Source: Corynebacterium sp. HMSC078H07 (GTDB lineage: Bacteria; Actinomycetota; Actinomycetes; Mycobacteriales; Mycobacteriaceae). From it: a stretch of 64,000 nucleotides of DNA. How positions within the stretch are numbered: position 1 is the first letter of the stretch; the number at the start of each line of letters is the position of its first letter. Positions 52,110-62,227 of this stretch are shown one piece after another. Location: the NCBI RefSeq assembly GCF_001812805.1, contig NZ_KV810437.1, positions 56,321-120,320 on the forward strand, read 5' to 3'. Both the position numbers and the translations under genes were made by a program. The notes beneath the pieces are model-generated. The model was not told the origin of the DNA, did no database searches, and saw nothing but the letters and a program-made list of their open reading frames with translations.

Positions 52110-52730
52110 TTAGTAGCCGCGGGCGACGTATTCGTCGATGCGGGCAGCTTCCGCGCCCACAGTGGTCTCATCGCCGTGGCCCGGCAGGACGCGGGTCTCC
52201 GGCGGGAGGTTGAGCACGCGGTTGCGCAGGGACTCGATGATGACATCGAAATCGGAGTACTTGCGGCCCGTAGCTCCCGGGCCACCGTTGAAGAGGGTGT
52301 CCCCGGAGAGCAGGGTGTTATCGGCGGCGTCGTACAGCACGACGCAGCCCGGGGAGTGGCCCGGGGTGTGGAAGACCACGAGATCCTCCCCACCAATCTT
52401 GAAGATCTGGTTATCCTCCAGCGCGGCGTAGTTAGACTCCGCGTGGGTTTCGCGCCACAGCTGCTCATCGTCCGGATGGAGGTAGAGCTGCACACCATAG
52501 TGCTCAGCAATCTCAGGAGCGAGCTCGCAGTGATCGTTGTGCGCGTGGGTAAGCAGCACACCCGTCACGGAGCGCTCGCCCACCTCGTCGTAAATGCGCT
52601 CGGCATCGTGTGCCGGATCCACGATGTAGAGCTCCTGGCCACCGGAGACGATGTAGACGTTGTTGTCCACGTCCCACTCACCGCCATCAAGGCGGAACTT
52701 GCCAGAGGTGACAAACTGTTCAATCTTCAT
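52110..52730 (-). CDS. MBL-fold metallohydrolase linked to mycothiol formaldehyde pathway
   Basis: A 206-aa glyoxalase-II-type hydrolase with metal motif LTHAHNDHC, then HTPGHSPGCVVLYD, LLSGDTLFNGG and PGHGDETTVGAE. It lies 56 nt downstream of the mycothiol-dependent formaldehyde dehydrogenase gene; the same pair occurs in other actinobacteria, where the hydrolase may split S-formylmycothiol. The start has AAGGAA 6 nt upstream. Confidence 0.87.
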   Translation of the reverse strand: MKIEQFVTSGKFRLDGGEWDVDNNVYIVSGGQELYIVDPAHDAERIYDEVGERSVTGVLLTHAHNDHCELAPEIAEHYGVQLYLHPDDEQLWRETHAESNYAALEDNQIFKIGGEDLVVFHTPGHSPGCVVLYDAADNTLLSGDTLFNGGPGATGRKYSDFDVIIESLRNRVLNLPPETRVLPGHGDETTVGAEAARIDEYVARGY

Positions 52731-52786
52731 TTCGGGTTCCTTTCCGGGCTGAGGTAAAGCTCGTGCTTGTGAAGATTCGGCTTTCT

Positions 52787-53935
52787 TTAGAATTCGACGA
52801 CGGACCGCAGAACCTTGCCAGCTTTCATGGTGCCGAAGGCCTCTTCGACGTCGTCTAGCGCAATGCGCTCAGAAACGAACTTGTCCAGCGGGAACTGGCC
52901 GTTCTTGGACAAGGATACGTAAGCCGGGAAGTCACGCTCCGGCAGGCAGTCGCCGTACCACGCCGGTTTGATGGAACCGCCGCGGCCATAGAGATCGATG
53001 GCGGGGATGTCGACGTGGTCGGTGAGGTTGGGAACGCCCACCATCACCATGCGGCCGGCGTGGTCGCGGGAGTAGAAAGCCTGGCGCCAGGTGGGCTGGA
53101 TACCTACAGCATCAATGGTGACGTCGGTGCCGAAGCCGTCGGTAAGCTCACGCACGGCCTCGATTACCTCATCCTCGGAGAGGTCCTTGCCGCAAATAGT
53201 GTCAGTTGCGCCGAACTCACGGGCGGTCTCAAGCTTGTTTTCATCAAGGTCCACGGCGATAATCTTCGCTGCACCGGCCAACTTCGCGCCGGCAATCGCA
53301 GCAGTGCCCACACCACCGCAGCCGAAGACAGCCACGGACTCGCCAAGCTGGATGTCAGCGGTGTTAACGGCCGCGCCCAGGCCCGCCATGATGCCGCAGC
53401 CGAGCAGACCGGCGGCGGCCGGGTCGGTCTCCTCTACCTTGGTGCACTGGCCCTCGTGGACCAGGGTCTTCTCGGCGAAGGAACCAATGCCGAGCGCCGG
53501 GGTGAGCTCGGTGCCGGCGTCTGTATCCCCATCCGCGAGCGTCATCTTCGCGGACGCGTTGTGGGTATTGAAACAGTACTTCGGCTCGCCCTTCTTACAT
53601 GCACGGCACTCACCGCACACCGCGCGCCAATTCAGGATGACGAAGTCACCAACCTCAACGTGGCTAACGGCAGAACCTACGCGCTCGACGACGCCCGCCG
53701 CCTCATGGCCCAACAGGAAGGGGAAAGCATCCTCAATGTCACCATCGCGGTAGGCCAAGTCGGTATGGCAGACACCGCAGGCCTGCACCTTGACGATGAC
53801 ATCGTGCTCACCGGGGGCGGGAACTACGATGTTGACGGTCTCGACGGGCGCACCTTTGGAACGTGCAATGACGCCGCGGACAACCTCCGCACCTTGCTGG
53901 GAGCTATTTTCATTTACATTTTCATTAACAGTCAT
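52787..53935 (-). CDS. S-(hydroxymethyl)mycothiol dehydrogenase
   Basis: A 382-aa zinc alcohol dehydrogenase (MscR/AdhE type) that oxidises the formaldehyde-mycothiol adduct. Catalytic zinc: [14 protein letters not shown] and GHEAAGVVE; structural zinc: [18 protein letters not shown] site [15 protein letters not shown]. The N-terminal 18 residues ([18 protein letters not shown]) are an Asn/Glu-rich extension beyond the usual start near [10 protein letters not shown], encoded by a short DNA repeat. With the neighbouring MBL hydrolase it forms a formaldehyde detoxification unit. Confidence 0.92.
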   Translation of the reverse strand: MTVNENVNENSSQQGAEVVRGVIARSKGAPVETVNIVVPAPGEHDVIVKVQACGVCHTDLAYRDGDIEDAFPFLLGHEAAGVVERVGSAVSHVEVGDFVILNWRAVCGECRACKKGEPKYCFNTHNASAKMTLADGDTDAGTELTPALGIGSFAEKTLVHEGQCTKVEETDPAAAGLLGCGIMAGLGAAVNTADIQLGESVAVFGCGGVGTAAIAGAKLAGAAKIIAVDLDENKLETAREFGATDTICGKDLSEDEVIEAVRELTDGFGTDVTIDAVGIQPTWRQAFYSRDHAGRMVMVGVPNLTDHVDIPAIDLYGRGGSIKPAWYGDCLPERDFPAYVSLSKNGQFPLDKFVSERIALDDVEEAFGTMKAGKVLRSVVEF

Positions 53936-53952
53936 GCCCGCGAGGGTACGCG

Positions 53953-53979
53953 AAAGGCCCGAGCAACGTCGCCCGGGCC
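53953..53979 (-). terminator. Terminator of the SGNH hydrolase gene
   Basis: GGCCCGAGC (53956-53964) pairs with GCCCGGGCC (53971-53979) with one mismatch and a 6-nt loop; on the minus strand TTT follows. It lies just upstream of the mscR-type gene's start. Confidence 0.6.
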
Positions 53980-54001
53980 CAACGAGAAGACGAGTTCGCC
54001 T

Positions 54002-54817
54002 TTAGAAGCTAGCGAGATGGTTGGCCACAAACTCGTGACCACGCGCGTTGACATGCAGCGGCAGGTTGCCCGGCCCTGCAGAGAAGTCCACGAGACCTGC
54101 CCACAGGCGCTTATTGGCATCCGCACACATGCCGCGGTCCCACGTCATCGGCTTCATGTCCACAAACTCCGTGCCGGTCGCGTGAGCCAAGTCCACCTGC
54201 ATCCACTGCGTGACATTCTCATAGCGCTGGACCATCGGCAAAGCGGTGGCATCAGCCGGCTTAGGGCCAACGTGGATAAGGCAGTAACGGTCACCAGAAC
54301 CGATAGTCGGGTAACCCACAATCTGAATGCGGGCATTCGGCGCAGCGGCACGAATCTTGTGAATAATCGGCGCGTTGGCGCCAACCCAGCGGGCACGCAT
54401 GTCCTTATCAGACAGCCCAGCGTTGTTGTACGTGTCATTGAAACCGCCGGCGTAGATCACGCGTTGGGTCTCAGCGGTGAGCTTGCCACGGCGAATTGCA
54501 TCATCAACCTGCGCATTCATCTGCGGGCCCTGCGACATCGATACCGCACCAGAGCAGGAGAAGTCCGCCACCGGCATGCCCAGCTTGGCGGCGGTACGCT
54601 TGGCAAAGTTATTACCGGATGGGCAATCCAGGCTGGGATTGCGGCCGGACGAGCCCAAGCGCGAGGAGAGGTAGGTATCCAACTGCGGGTCTGCCAGGAC
54701 GGAGTCGCCGAAGGCAACGAGGTTGCGTTCCGCTGCTGCTGCCTGGGGAGCCTGAGAAAGACCGACTGCCACGAGGAGGGTTGCGCAGAGGGCCGCGAGG
54801 CGCTGAGTAGACTTCAC
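54002..54817 (-). CDS. Secreted SGNH/GDSL-type hydrolase
   Basis: A 271-aa secreted esterase-like protein. Signal peptide 1-28 (LCATLLVAVGLSQAPQAAAA). Catalytic Ser in VAFGDSVLADPQ, block III GGFNDTYNN, and a His near the C-terminus in VNARGHEFVANHLA. The substrate could be an envelope lipid or sugar ester. The GTG start is supported by GAAAGGA 8 nt upstream. Confidence 0.85.
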   Translation of the reverse strand: MKSTQRLAALCATLLVAVGLSQAPQAAAAERNLVAFGDSVLADPQLDTYLSSRLGSSGRNPSLDCPSGNNFAKRTAAKLGMPVADFSCSGAVSMSQGPQMNAQVDDAIRRGKLTAETQRVIYAGGFNDTYNNAGLSDKDMRARWVGANAPIIHKIRAAAPNARIQIVGYPTIGSGDRYCLIHVGPKPADATALPMVQRYENVTQWMQVDLAHATGTEFVDMKPMTWDRGMCADANKRLWAGLVDFSAGPGNLPLHVNARGHEFVANHLASF

Positions 54818-54979
54818 GTGACGAGTTCCTTTCGGGAAAGAGTATGTTCTAGACCGAAACCATAATAGACTAAGCTAACGATTGAAGCTTATGTAACAAT
54901 AGCAACACCTTTAACATATTGCTCTGATTGACGGCCTTTCTATCCCTCCCTATCGCCTCTACCCCACCACGAGAATCTT

Positions 54980-56641
54980 ATGAAGCTTTCTGATATCACC
55001 TTCCACGCCACCGCGATCGCTCGGTTTATCCCCTCGCTCTTCCACGCCGGCCTCATCAGCCCCGCCGGCGGGCCCCGCGCTTGGGCTGCAACCCTGCCCG
55101 TCTTGGCACGCTACCGTTTCACCACCGCCCGCGAGGTCGAGCAGGCCTACCTGACCTGCCCGGAACGCCTGGCGCTTATCGACGACAACGGGGCCCTCAC
55201 CTACCGCCAACTCCGCGATCACTCCCAGACCTTCGCGCGCTGGCTGCTCTCGAAAAACCTCGACGAGATCCGCTTAGGCGTCATGGCCCGCAACGGCCGC
55301 GGCATCATTACCCCGTTGGCAGCCAAGGGCTATGCGGGCGCGCACATCTTCTTGCTCAACGTGGGTTCCTCCCCGGAGCAGCTGGCCGGCTGCATCGAGG
55401 AAAACCGCATCAACGTGCTCGTCATCGATGATGAGTTTATTGACCGCCTCTACCCTGTCGGCGACCTCCCCGAAGGCCTGTCCGTCGTCATCGCTCACGA
55501 ATCCGGCGAAGATCGTCCGGCGGCGCTGGCTGCGGCTCCTACGCTGCGCCAGATTGTGATGCGCCCGCGGGACGTCGAGAAGCACAAGCTTCCCGCCTGG
55601 CCCCAGCACGGGCATATCGTGCTCATGTCCTCCGGCACCACCGGAATTCCCAAGGGCATCATGCGCCCAGAGCCCACAATGCCGGTGGTCGTGGCCTCCA
55701 TTGTGGGCTCGGTGCCGTGGCGCGCGAACCAGAAGGTGCAGATGACCGCCTCTATTTTCCACACGTGGGGCTGGGCCTGCATCAACATTGCGCTAGGTCT
55801 GCGCAACACCATCGTGACGCGGCGCGTCTTTGACCCGGCGGCCGCACTCGATGACATTCAGCGCTACCAGCTCGATGGCCTGCTGTCCTCCCCTGTTTTC
55901 TTCCGTCAGATGGTCGAAGCCGACCCCGATGCGCACTATGACACCTCGAGCCTGCAGTTCATTGCCTCGGCTGGTCATGCGCTGACCCCGGAGATTGTCA
56001 AGGAAACCCACGAGCGCTTCGGACCGATTCTGTGCAATGTCTATGGTTCGACAGAGCTCGCGCTGGCATCGACGGCCAGCATGGAGGAGGTGGCCAAGGA
56101 CCCCACCATTGGCGGCAAGATTGCCTCCGGCACGAAACTGCGCATCCTCGATGAGGACGGCAACGAGGTTCCCCGCGGTGAGGTCGGCGAGATTTACCTG
56201 ACCAATTCCACCGCACTTATCGGCTACACCAACCCGAAGATTCCGCTCAACAAGGTCGACGGCCTCATTTCCATCGGTGACCTGGGCTATATCGATGCCG
56301 AGGGTTACCTGCATGTGGTGGGCCGCGCCGATGACATGATCATCGTCGGCGGTGAGAACGTCCACCCACAGTCGGTGACTGAGGTGCTGGAGGCCATGCC
56401 GGGCATCGCGGAGGTGCATGCAGGCGGCGTGGAGGATGAGACCACCTTCCAGCGCATCGCCGTGTGGGCCGTGACGACCCGTGATGCGTTGGGCAACGCC
56501 GTGACTGCCGACGCCATCCGCACCTGGGTCCGCGAGAACCTCGCCGACCACTCGGTGCCGCGCGACGTCCACTTCCTAGACAAGCTGCCGCGCAACGCCA
56601 CGGGCAAGGTGGTGCCGCGCCTGCTAAGGAGCACCGACTAG
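54980..56641 (+). CDS. Acyl-CoA synthetase / AMP-binding protein, third ligase
   Basis: A 553-aa ANL enzyme, more distant from the two fadD copies. The nucleotide motif LMSSGTTGIPKGIMRPEPTM lies near residue 216; NVYGSTELALAS, DLGYIDAEGYLHVVGRADDM, IIVGGENVHPQSV, and LPRNATGKVVPR with the catalytic Lys follow. The N-terminus has a hydrophobic helix but no signal. Likely fatty-acid activation for envelope lipids. A very long hairpin terminator follows. Confidence 0.9.
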   Translation: MKLSDITFHATAIARFIPSLFHAGLISPAGGPRAWAATLPVLARYRFTTAREVEQAYLTCPERLALIDDNGALTYRQLRDHSQTFARWLLSKNLDEIRLGVMARNGRGIITPLAAKGYAGAHIFLLNVGSSPEQLAGCIEENRINVLVIDDEFIDRLYPVGDLPEGLSVVIAHESGEDRPAALAAAPTLRQIVMRPRDVEKHKLPAWPQHGHIVLMSSGTTGIPKGIMRPEPTMPVVVASIVGSVPWRANQKVQMTASIFHTWGWACINIALGLRNTIVTRRVFDPAAALDDIQRYQLDGLLSSPVFFRQMVEADPDAHYDTSSLQFIASAGHALTPEIVKETHERFGPILCNVYGSTELALASTASMEEVAKDPTIGGKIASGTKLRILDEDGNEVPRGEVGEIYLTNSTALIGYTNPKIPLNKVDGLISIGDLGYIDAEGYLHVVGRADDMIIVGGENVHPQSVTEVLEAMPGIAEVHAGGVEDETTFQRIAVWAVTTRDALGNAVTADAIRTWVRENLADHSVPRDVHFLDKLPRNATGKVVPRLLRSTD

Positions 56642-56680
56642 CCCACGCCTATTCCTCTCAAGGCATAGAACCCCCAAGCC

Positions 56681-56756
56681 AAAACTGCCCGAGTTGCCAA
56701 AACCAACCTTGCTTCATGCGATGTGGAGCGAAGGTTTTGGCAACTAGGGCAGTTTT
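56681..56756. terminator. 24-bp-stem bidirectional terminator
   Basis: Arms 56681-56704 and 56733-56756 pair over 24 positions with a single mismatch (AAAACTGCCC at one end, GGGCAGTTTT at the other), loop 28 nt. T-run on the plus side and A-run on the other strand let it end both the ligase gene and the convergent nagE. Confidence 0.75.
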
Positions 56757-56806
56757 TATGTCTGGGTTTTAGTCCCGCCGGCCCCTGAGGTGGGCCGAGG
56801 GGCAGA

Positions 56807-58966
56807 TTAGCTGCTGCGCTTGACGGTTGCTGCGACCTCACCTGGCAGGGCATGGCCCTCGCGAGTGATGTCGATGCCGGCGACTTGCTTGGCCGTCGGG
56901 CACACCACCGGGGTGATGAGGTTGACGCCGCGCTCGCGTAGCGCCTTGGCATCCACCGCGATGATCGGCGTGCCAGCGGTGACGGTATCGCCCTTCTTGG
57001 CCAGGGCGGTGAAACCTTCGCCCTTGAGCTCCACGGTGTCGATGCCGATGTGAATGAGCAGGTCCAGCCCATCCGCAGTCTTCATACCGAAGGCGTGGCG
57101 CGTCTTGAAGACCATGGTGATGGTGCCGTCGACCGGTGCGCAGACGTCGAAGGCATCGACGGCATCAGGCATCACGGCGAAGCCTTCGCCCACCATACCC
57201 TGTGCAAAGGACGCATCCGGGACCTGGGAGAGCTCGACGACGTCTCCGGCGAACGGGGCACGCACGGGGATGTCCGCGACGCTTCCGCTCATCGCGTCAG
57301 CGTCGCCGACGGTGGCACTGGCCGGGACACTCTTGGCACCGACGCTGGTTCCAGCGGCGGCAGCTGCGCTTGTGGCACCTGCCGTGGCCAAAGCCGGGGA
57401 GCCGTGGTGCAGCTGGTGGCTGACCTCGTCATACATGAACTGCACGGCCGGGCCGACGATGACCTGCACGCTCTTCTCGGAGGGGTGGATAACACCGGAG
57501 ACGGCGGCGCGTTTGATCAAGGAGTCGCGAACAAGCGCACGCTCCTTCACGCCGACGCGCAGGCGCGTGGTGCAGTAGTCCAGCGAATCAATGTTGTCCT
57601 TGCCGCCTAGGCCCTCGATGATGTGGGCGGCATCGCGAGCGGTCTTGTCATCACCGCTGACAGAATCCTCCGTGGATTCTGCGGCAGCATCGTCCTCACC
57701 GCGACCCGGGGTCTTGAGGTTGAGCCAGCCGATGAGGAAGTAGAAGATGACAAAGTACAGGGCGAAGAAGGCGATGCCCATGACCAGCAGCATGTACCAC
57801 TTGTTCGCCAGCGGGTTCTGGGAGGAGAGCAGCATATCCACAAAGCCCGCGGAGAAACCGAAGCCGGCGGTCCATTCCATGGCTGCGGCGATGAAGACCG
57901 AGAGGCCCATGAGCAGTGCGTGCACCACGTACAGCAGCGGGGCAACGAACATGAAGGAGAACTCCAGCGGCTCGGTCACGCCGGTGAAGAAGGAAGCCAG
58001 GGCACCAGCAGCCATGAGCGAGCCGACGACCTTGCGCTTGCTCTTATCCGCGCGCAGATACATGGCAAGCGCCGCACCTGGCAGACCGAACATCATGACG
58101 GGGAAGAATCCAGCCTGGTAGCGGCCCACAACGCCCTCGACCGTGCACTGGCCGTTGGCCCAGATACCCGGGCAGTCAGCAGCGGAGGTGGCAGCGGCGG
58201 CTGCCTCGATGGTCTTCTGGCCGCTCTGGAAATTACCAATGTCATTAATGCCGATGACATCAAACCAGAAGACGGAGTTCAGAGCGTGGTGCAGGCCGGT
58301 CGGGATGAGCAGGCGGTTGGCCACGCCGTAGATACCAGCGCCCGCCGCACCAAGGCCCTGGATGGAGGCACCAAAGTTGAACAGCGCGTGGTAAATGAAC
58401 GGCCACACGAAGTAGAGGATGCCGGAGACCACGATGGCGAAGATCGCGGTCAGAATCGGCACGAGGCGCCGCCCAGAGAAGAAGGCGAGGAAGTCCGGCA
58501 GCTTGGTGCCGTGGAAGCGGTTATATACCCAGGCGGCCATGATGCCGGCGAGGATGCCGAAGAGGACGTTACCGCCGCCCACGGCGTTCCAGCCTTCCGC
58601 GGCCCACTCCAGTGCCTCATCACCAGTCAGCGCCGTGGGGTCTTCAATGCCGCGGTAGCCGGCCACGGCGTCGGGGCCCAGCAGCTTCATGAAGGTAGCA
58701 AAGGCCAGGAAACCAGAGAGCGCGGCGGCACCGTTGGAATCTTTAGCCAGGCCGAAGGCAATGGCGATGGCGAAGATCCAGCCCAGGTTGGCCAGGACCG
58801 CGTCACCGGAGCTGATCAGCAGCTGGGCGGCGAGGTTATCCGGGCCAGCCGCACTAGAAATCCAGTAGCCAACACCACTGAGAATTGCAGCGACGGGCAG
58901 CACCGCCACAGCGCCCATAAGGGCTTTTCCGAGCCGCTGCAGCGGCCCCATCACATTGAATTTCAT
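56807..58966 (-). CDS. nagE: N-acetylglucosamine PTS permease, IICBA
   Basis: A 719-aa phosphotransferase permease. EIIC: residues 1-about 420, with ten-odd membrane helices and the signatures GLHHALNSVFWFDVIG and FFTGVTEPLEFSFMF. EIIB: about 445-530, phospho-Cys C465 in DYCTTRLRVG. An Ala-rich linker follows (about 535-565). EIIA: about 575-719, phospho-His H639 in LLIHIGIDTVEL. GlcNAc specificity is inferred from the nagB-nagA neighbours; glucose-type PtsG is the alternative. Confidence 0.92.
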   Translation of the reverse strand: MKFNVMGPLQRLGKALMGAVAVLPVAAILSGVGYWISSAAGPDNLAAQLLISSGDAVLANLGWIFAIAIAFGLAKDSNGAAALSGFLAFATFMKLLGPDAVAGYRGIEDPTALTGDEALEWAAEGWNAVGGGNVLFGILAGIMAAWVYNRFHGTKLPDFLAFFSGRRLVPILTAIFAIVVSGILYFVWPFIYHALFNFGASIQGLGAAGAGIYGVANRLLIPTGLHHALNSVFWFDVIGINDIGNFQSGQKTIEAAAAATSAADCPGIWANGQCTVEGVVGRYQAGFFPVMMFGLPGAALAMYLRADKSKRKVVGSLMAAGALASFFTGVTEPLEFSFMFVAPLLYVVHALLMGLSVFIAAAMEWTAGFGFSAGFVDMLLSSQNPLANKWYMLLVMGIAFFALYFVIFYFLIGWLNLKTPGRGEDDAAAESTEDSVSGDDKTARDAAHIIEGLGGKDNIDSLDYCTTRLRVGVKERALVRDSLIKRAAVSGVIHPSEKSVQVIVGPAVQFMYDEVSHQLHHGSPALATAGATSAAAAAGTSVGAKSVPASATVGDADAMSGSVADIPVRAPFAGDVVELSQVPDASFAQGMVGEGFAVMPDAVDAFDVCAPVDGTITMVFKTRHAFGMKTADGLDLLIHIGIDTVELKGEGFTALAKKGDTVTAGTPIIAVDAKALRERGVNLITPVVCPTAKQVAGIDITREGHALPGEVAATVKRSS

Positions 58967-59032
58967 AAGGGAGAGTCCTTTCTGAAAGGGAGAAGTATGA
59001 AATTAGAAAGAGAAATCTGGCTGAAGTTTTTC

Positions 59033-59794
59033 CTACAGACGGTTCTGGTCCGCGTAAAGGTAGTACTCGCGGTCCTCCAGGAGGGAGGCAGCGGCTTCAT
59101 CAACGATGACGGTCGCACGCGGGTGCAGCTGCAGTACCGAGCCAGGGCAGTGCGCTGAAAGTGGGCCCTCGACCATCGCGTGCACAGCCTTGGCTTTATT
59201 GCTGCCGGTGGCGATGAGGAGCAGGTGGCGGGCCTCACTAATCGTGCCAAGGCCCTGAGTCAGCGCGTGGCGCGGAACGTCTTCCTCGTTGTCGAAGAAG
59301 CGGGAGTTATCCTTCACGGTCTGCGGGTGCAGCGCCACCACGTGGGTGCGGGACGTCAGGGAGCTCGACGGCTCGTTGAAACCGATGTGGCCATTAGCGC
59401 CAATACCCAACAACTGGACATCGACGCCTCCGGCATTCCGGATGGACTGGTCATAGGCGGCCGTCGCCGCCACGGGGTCGGTAGCGTTGCCTTCTGGGCT
59501 CTTCACCAGGGCGTCGTCAAAGTCGACGTGGCTGGTGAAGTCACGGCGGATGGTGGCGTAATAGGACTGCTCGTGCTCGGGGGCGAGGCCTAAGTATTCG
59601 TCGAGAAGAAAAGCGCGGCTGCCTGCGAAGCTGACCTCGCCGCGCTCGTGGCGGGCAATGAGTTCCTTGTACGTGGCCACCGGGGTGGACCCCGTGGCCA
59701 GGCCCAGGGTGGCGGAATTGTTGGCGTAGCTTGCGAGGATATCGGCAGCCGCGACGGCAACCTCGGCTGGGGTAGAGCGGATAAGGATGTCCAT
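59033..59794 (-). CDS. nagB: Glucosamine-6-phosphate deaminase
   Basis: A 253-aa enzyme converting glucosamine-6-phosphate to fructose-6-phosphate and ammonia. Motifs [33 protein letters not shown] and [18 protein letters not shown] carry the phosphate loop and catalytic Asp/His residues. It lies between nagA (34-nt gap) and nagE (66-nt gap), completing the GlcNAc catabolic route. Confidence 0.95.
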   Translation of the reverse strand: MDILIRSTPAEVAVAAADILASYANNSATLGLATGSTPVATYKELIARHERGEVSFAGSRAFLLDEYLGLAPEHEQSYYATIRRDFTSHVDFDDALVKSPEGNATDPVAATAAYDQSIRNAGGVDVQLLGIGANGHIGFNEPSSSLTSRTHVVALHPQTVKDNSRFFDNEEDVPRHALTQGLGTISEARHLLLIATGSNKAKAVHAMVEGPLSAHCPGSVLQLHPRATVIVDEAAASLLEDREYYLYADQNRL

Positions 59795-59828
59795 GATCTG
59801 CCTTCCTGATGTGAGCGAGAGTGTTGTT

Positions 59829-60995
59829 TTAAGAGTTTATAAATTCGGTACCACCGACAATGACTCGCACCGGTTCCAGCTGGGCATTAAGGCCCACCAG
59901 GTTGGCGCGTGCACCAACCGCGATGCGGCCGAGTTCCTTGCACCCCAACACATCGGCGGCCGTGGCGGAGGTAAAGCGCACTGCCTCGCCCAGACCATGT
60001 CGCGCGGCAAAGCTGGCGAATTGCTGGGCCAAGGTGGACGTACCACCCGCGATAGCGCCGCTGGGCACGCGCGCTACTCCCCCGCTCACCGTGACGGGAA
60101 GGGAGCCCAATTCATAGTCACCGTCGGCCATTCCAGCGGCCGCCATGGCATCAGTGATGGCGAAGGCTCGGTGGCTGTGGGCCATGTCTACGGTGCCGTC
60201 GACAAGATGCACGCCGTCTGCGATGAGCTCGACGGCCACGTCCCCCGCCTTCGCCGCGGTGAGCAAAGCCGCGACCGGGCCCGGCGCGCGGTGGTGAATA
60301 GAAGGCATGCCATTGAAGAGGTGCGTGCCGGTCACGGTGACTCCGAGCTCCTTAGCTCGGGCAATGACGCCCAACGTGGTGTCATAATCGGCCTCGGTAT
60401 GGCCCAAGCTGGCGATAATGCCATGCTCCGCGCAGACTTCGAGCAGCTTGTCAGCGTTTTCCGTTTCCGGCGCAAAGGTAATCGAACGCAGGTGGCCGCG
60501 GGCCGCTTCAATCACCGCGCGGAAGAAGTCCGGGTCACCTGGCACGATGCGCGAAGGGTCTTGTGCGCCGCACTTGGCCGCGGCGATGAAAGGGCCCTCC
60601 ATGTGGATGCCGGCGATTTCGTCTTCTTCAGCCAGCTGAGCCAAAAGCTCGGCCCGGGCACACAGCTCTTCTTGGGTACCGGAAACCAAGCTGGCCAGCA
60701 ACGTCGTGGTGCCGTGCGCGCGGTGGAAACGGGCGGCGGCCAGGCACTGCTCATAGGCACCATTGGGGAATCCCCCGCCGTTGCCGCCGTGGTTGTGCAG
60801 GTCCACGAAACCGGGTACCCACAGCAACGCATCTGGGTCCCCGGCGCGCCAGGCGGCCTCGGCTGCGGGGACGTCGCCAAGCTTTATGCCCTCAATACTC
60901 TCCCCGAACGTGACGGCCCCGGCGCGCAGCTCGAAGTTCTCATCGATGTAGAGGCCTTCCACGTGGCCTTGAATCTTAGTTGCCTCTGCCTGCAT
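59829..60995 (-). CDS. nagA: N-acetylglucosamine-6-phosphate deacetylase
   Basis: A 388-aa amidohydrolase removing acetate from GlcNAc-6-phosphate. Metal-binding [30 protein letters not shown] and [11 protein letters not shown], and the catalytic Asp in [11 protein letters not shown] are visible. First gene of the nagA-nagB-nagE operon; the released acetate links to acetate regulation in corynebacteria. Confidence 0.94.
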   Translation of the reverse strand: MQAEATKIQGHVEGLYIDENFELRAGAVTFGESIEGIKLGDVPAAEAAWRAGDPDALLWVPGFVDLHNHGGNGGGFPNGAYEQCLAAARFHRAHGTTTLLASLVSGTQEELCARAELLAQLAEEDEIAGIHMEGPFIAAAKCGAQDPSRIVPGDPDFFRAVIEAARGHLRSITFAPETENADKLLEVCAEHGIIASLGHTEADYDTTLGVIARAKELGVTVTGTHLFNGMPSIHHRAPGPVAALLTAAKAGDVAVELIADGVHLVDGTVDMAHSHRAFAITDAMAAAGMADGDYELGSLPVTVSGGVARVPSGAIAGGTSTLAQQFASFAARHGLGEAVRFTSATAADVLGCKELGRIAVGARANLVGLNAQLEPVRVIVGGTEFINS

Positions 60996-61041
60996 GACTC
61001 ATTCGATTCTGCTTGTACAGGCTGGCGTGGCGCAGCCCGGT

Positions 61042-61065
61042 TGATAATTCATTTGAAATTTATCA
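61042..61065 (-). promoter_or_regulatory. Candidate operator upstream of nagA
   Basis: TGATAA (61042-61047) and TTATCA (61060-61065) are exact reverse complements around a 12-nt AT-rich centre, 47 nt before the nagA start. Candidate site for a GlcNAc-responsive repressor. Confidence 0.4.
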
Positions 61066-61117
61066 GGGCTGTCGATTTTTGTGAATGTTTCGGGTGCACC
61101 GCATGGGGTGCTGCGAG

Positions 61118-61996
61118 TTACCAACCGCGGGTATCTACTCGGTCCCAGAGCTCGTTATTCGCCAACTCACCAGCGTCCGTCGGTGAAGCGCCAACGAATA
61201 CATCTCGTGCATCAGAATCATCAGTGAGGATGTAGCGGAACCACGCGGTGGCATAACCATTCCCGAACTCAAGGACGTCCTTGTGGTCCGCGCCCAGCCG
61301 CCGTGCACCGATCACCGGCCCACCGGCGGCGTCAAAGTTCTCCTGTAGGTCTGACCACGGGCTGACAAGCCAGCGGTCCGAGCGGCCATCACTCGTCATC
61401 AAGAACAGCGGCGCCTTGACGTCCGCGGTGGTGTAGTCCCAGTCATTGGACTGTGCCACCTTGTGGGACGCCGGGCTCGCCGCATACACAGCTGCTACCT
61501 CCACTTGTGCCGCAGCGTTAATCGCACCAGCACCACCTTGTGAGTGTCCGAAAATACCGACCCGCGATCGGTCCACACGGGATTCCAGTTCCGGCAAGCG
61601 CTCAATTAAGTGCACGACATTCTCCCCGGTTCCGGTTTGGGGAGTCTCATCGCCGACAACCACGAAGCCCCAACTAGCCAGATGCTCCGCCACGGGTAGG
61701 TAGCTGCTCAATGGCGTGTTCGTGCCATTAGCCATGACCACCGCCGGAAATGGTCCCGCGCCCGTCGGTGCCACAACGGTCACGTCACCGTCACGCCGCA
61801 CATCGACCTCGTGCGGCCCCTCGCCCGCAAACGATGCTTCCAGCGGGCCACCCGTTTCAGCGCTATAGCCGGCAGCCACGCCGTCATCACCTGTCACGCT
61901 ATCTGCGTCTACCCACTGCATGAATCCCACAAACCCGACAAACGCCACGACAATCACGGCTACTACAGCAATTATGCCAACCACAAACTTTTTCAT
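61118..61996 (-). CDS. Membrane-anchored or secreted alpha/beta hydrolase
   Basis: A 292-aa protein with an N-terminal hydrophobic segment (5-28) and an alpha/beta-hydrolase domain of the dienelactone hydrolase/PAF-acetylhydrolase/chlorophyllase-like group. Nucleophile Ser in VGIFGHSQGGAGAINAA; oxyanion segment VVMANGTNTPLSSY; an acidic residue in MTSDGRSDRW, and His in LGADHKDVLEFG. Likely an extracytoplasmic lipase or esterase. Substrate unknown. Confidence 0.85.
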   Translation of the reverse strand: MKKFVVGIIAVVAVIVVAFVGFVGFMQWVDADSVTGDDGVAAGYSAETGGPLEASFAGEGPHEVDVRRDGDVTVVAPTGAGPFPAVVMANGTNTPLSSYLPVAEHLASWGFVVVGDETPQTGTGENVVHLIERLPELESRVDRSRVGIFGHSQGGAGAINAAAQVEVAAVYAASPASHKVAQSNDWDYTTADVKAPLFLMTSDGRSDRWLVSPWSDLQENFDAAGGPVIGARRLGADHKDVLEFGNGYATAWFRYILTDDSDARDVFVGASPTDAGELANNELWDRVDTRGW

Positions 61997-62227
61997 GCTC
62001 TACATTTTGAAGTTCACAAGAGCGAAAGACACTAGCGCTAGCGCTACTTTTTCCTGTACACAGAGCATGACCTGCCTCCATTTGAAGCGGGGGCATACAG
62101 GTCTAGAGGTGTAAAAAAGTGACGCCACAAATCTTCAGAAAGATCGCTTCTTTCCCCACTCCCTTGTAATGTGTTGTGCACATCACTATTCTATCTAATG
62201 TCATAACCATCACACCCAGGAGTAATC

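Noticed and set aside
53015..54865. 616-codon plus-strand frame over the mycothiol dehydrogenase and SGNH hydrolase
   Set aside because: Runs antisense through two well-supported genes and a terminator.
57623..59158. 511-codon plus-strand frame over nagE
   Set aside because: Antisense shadow of the PTS permease; no signal or ribosome site.
59787..61235. 482-codon plus-strand frame over nagA
   Set aside because: Antisense to nagA and crosses the nag promoter region.
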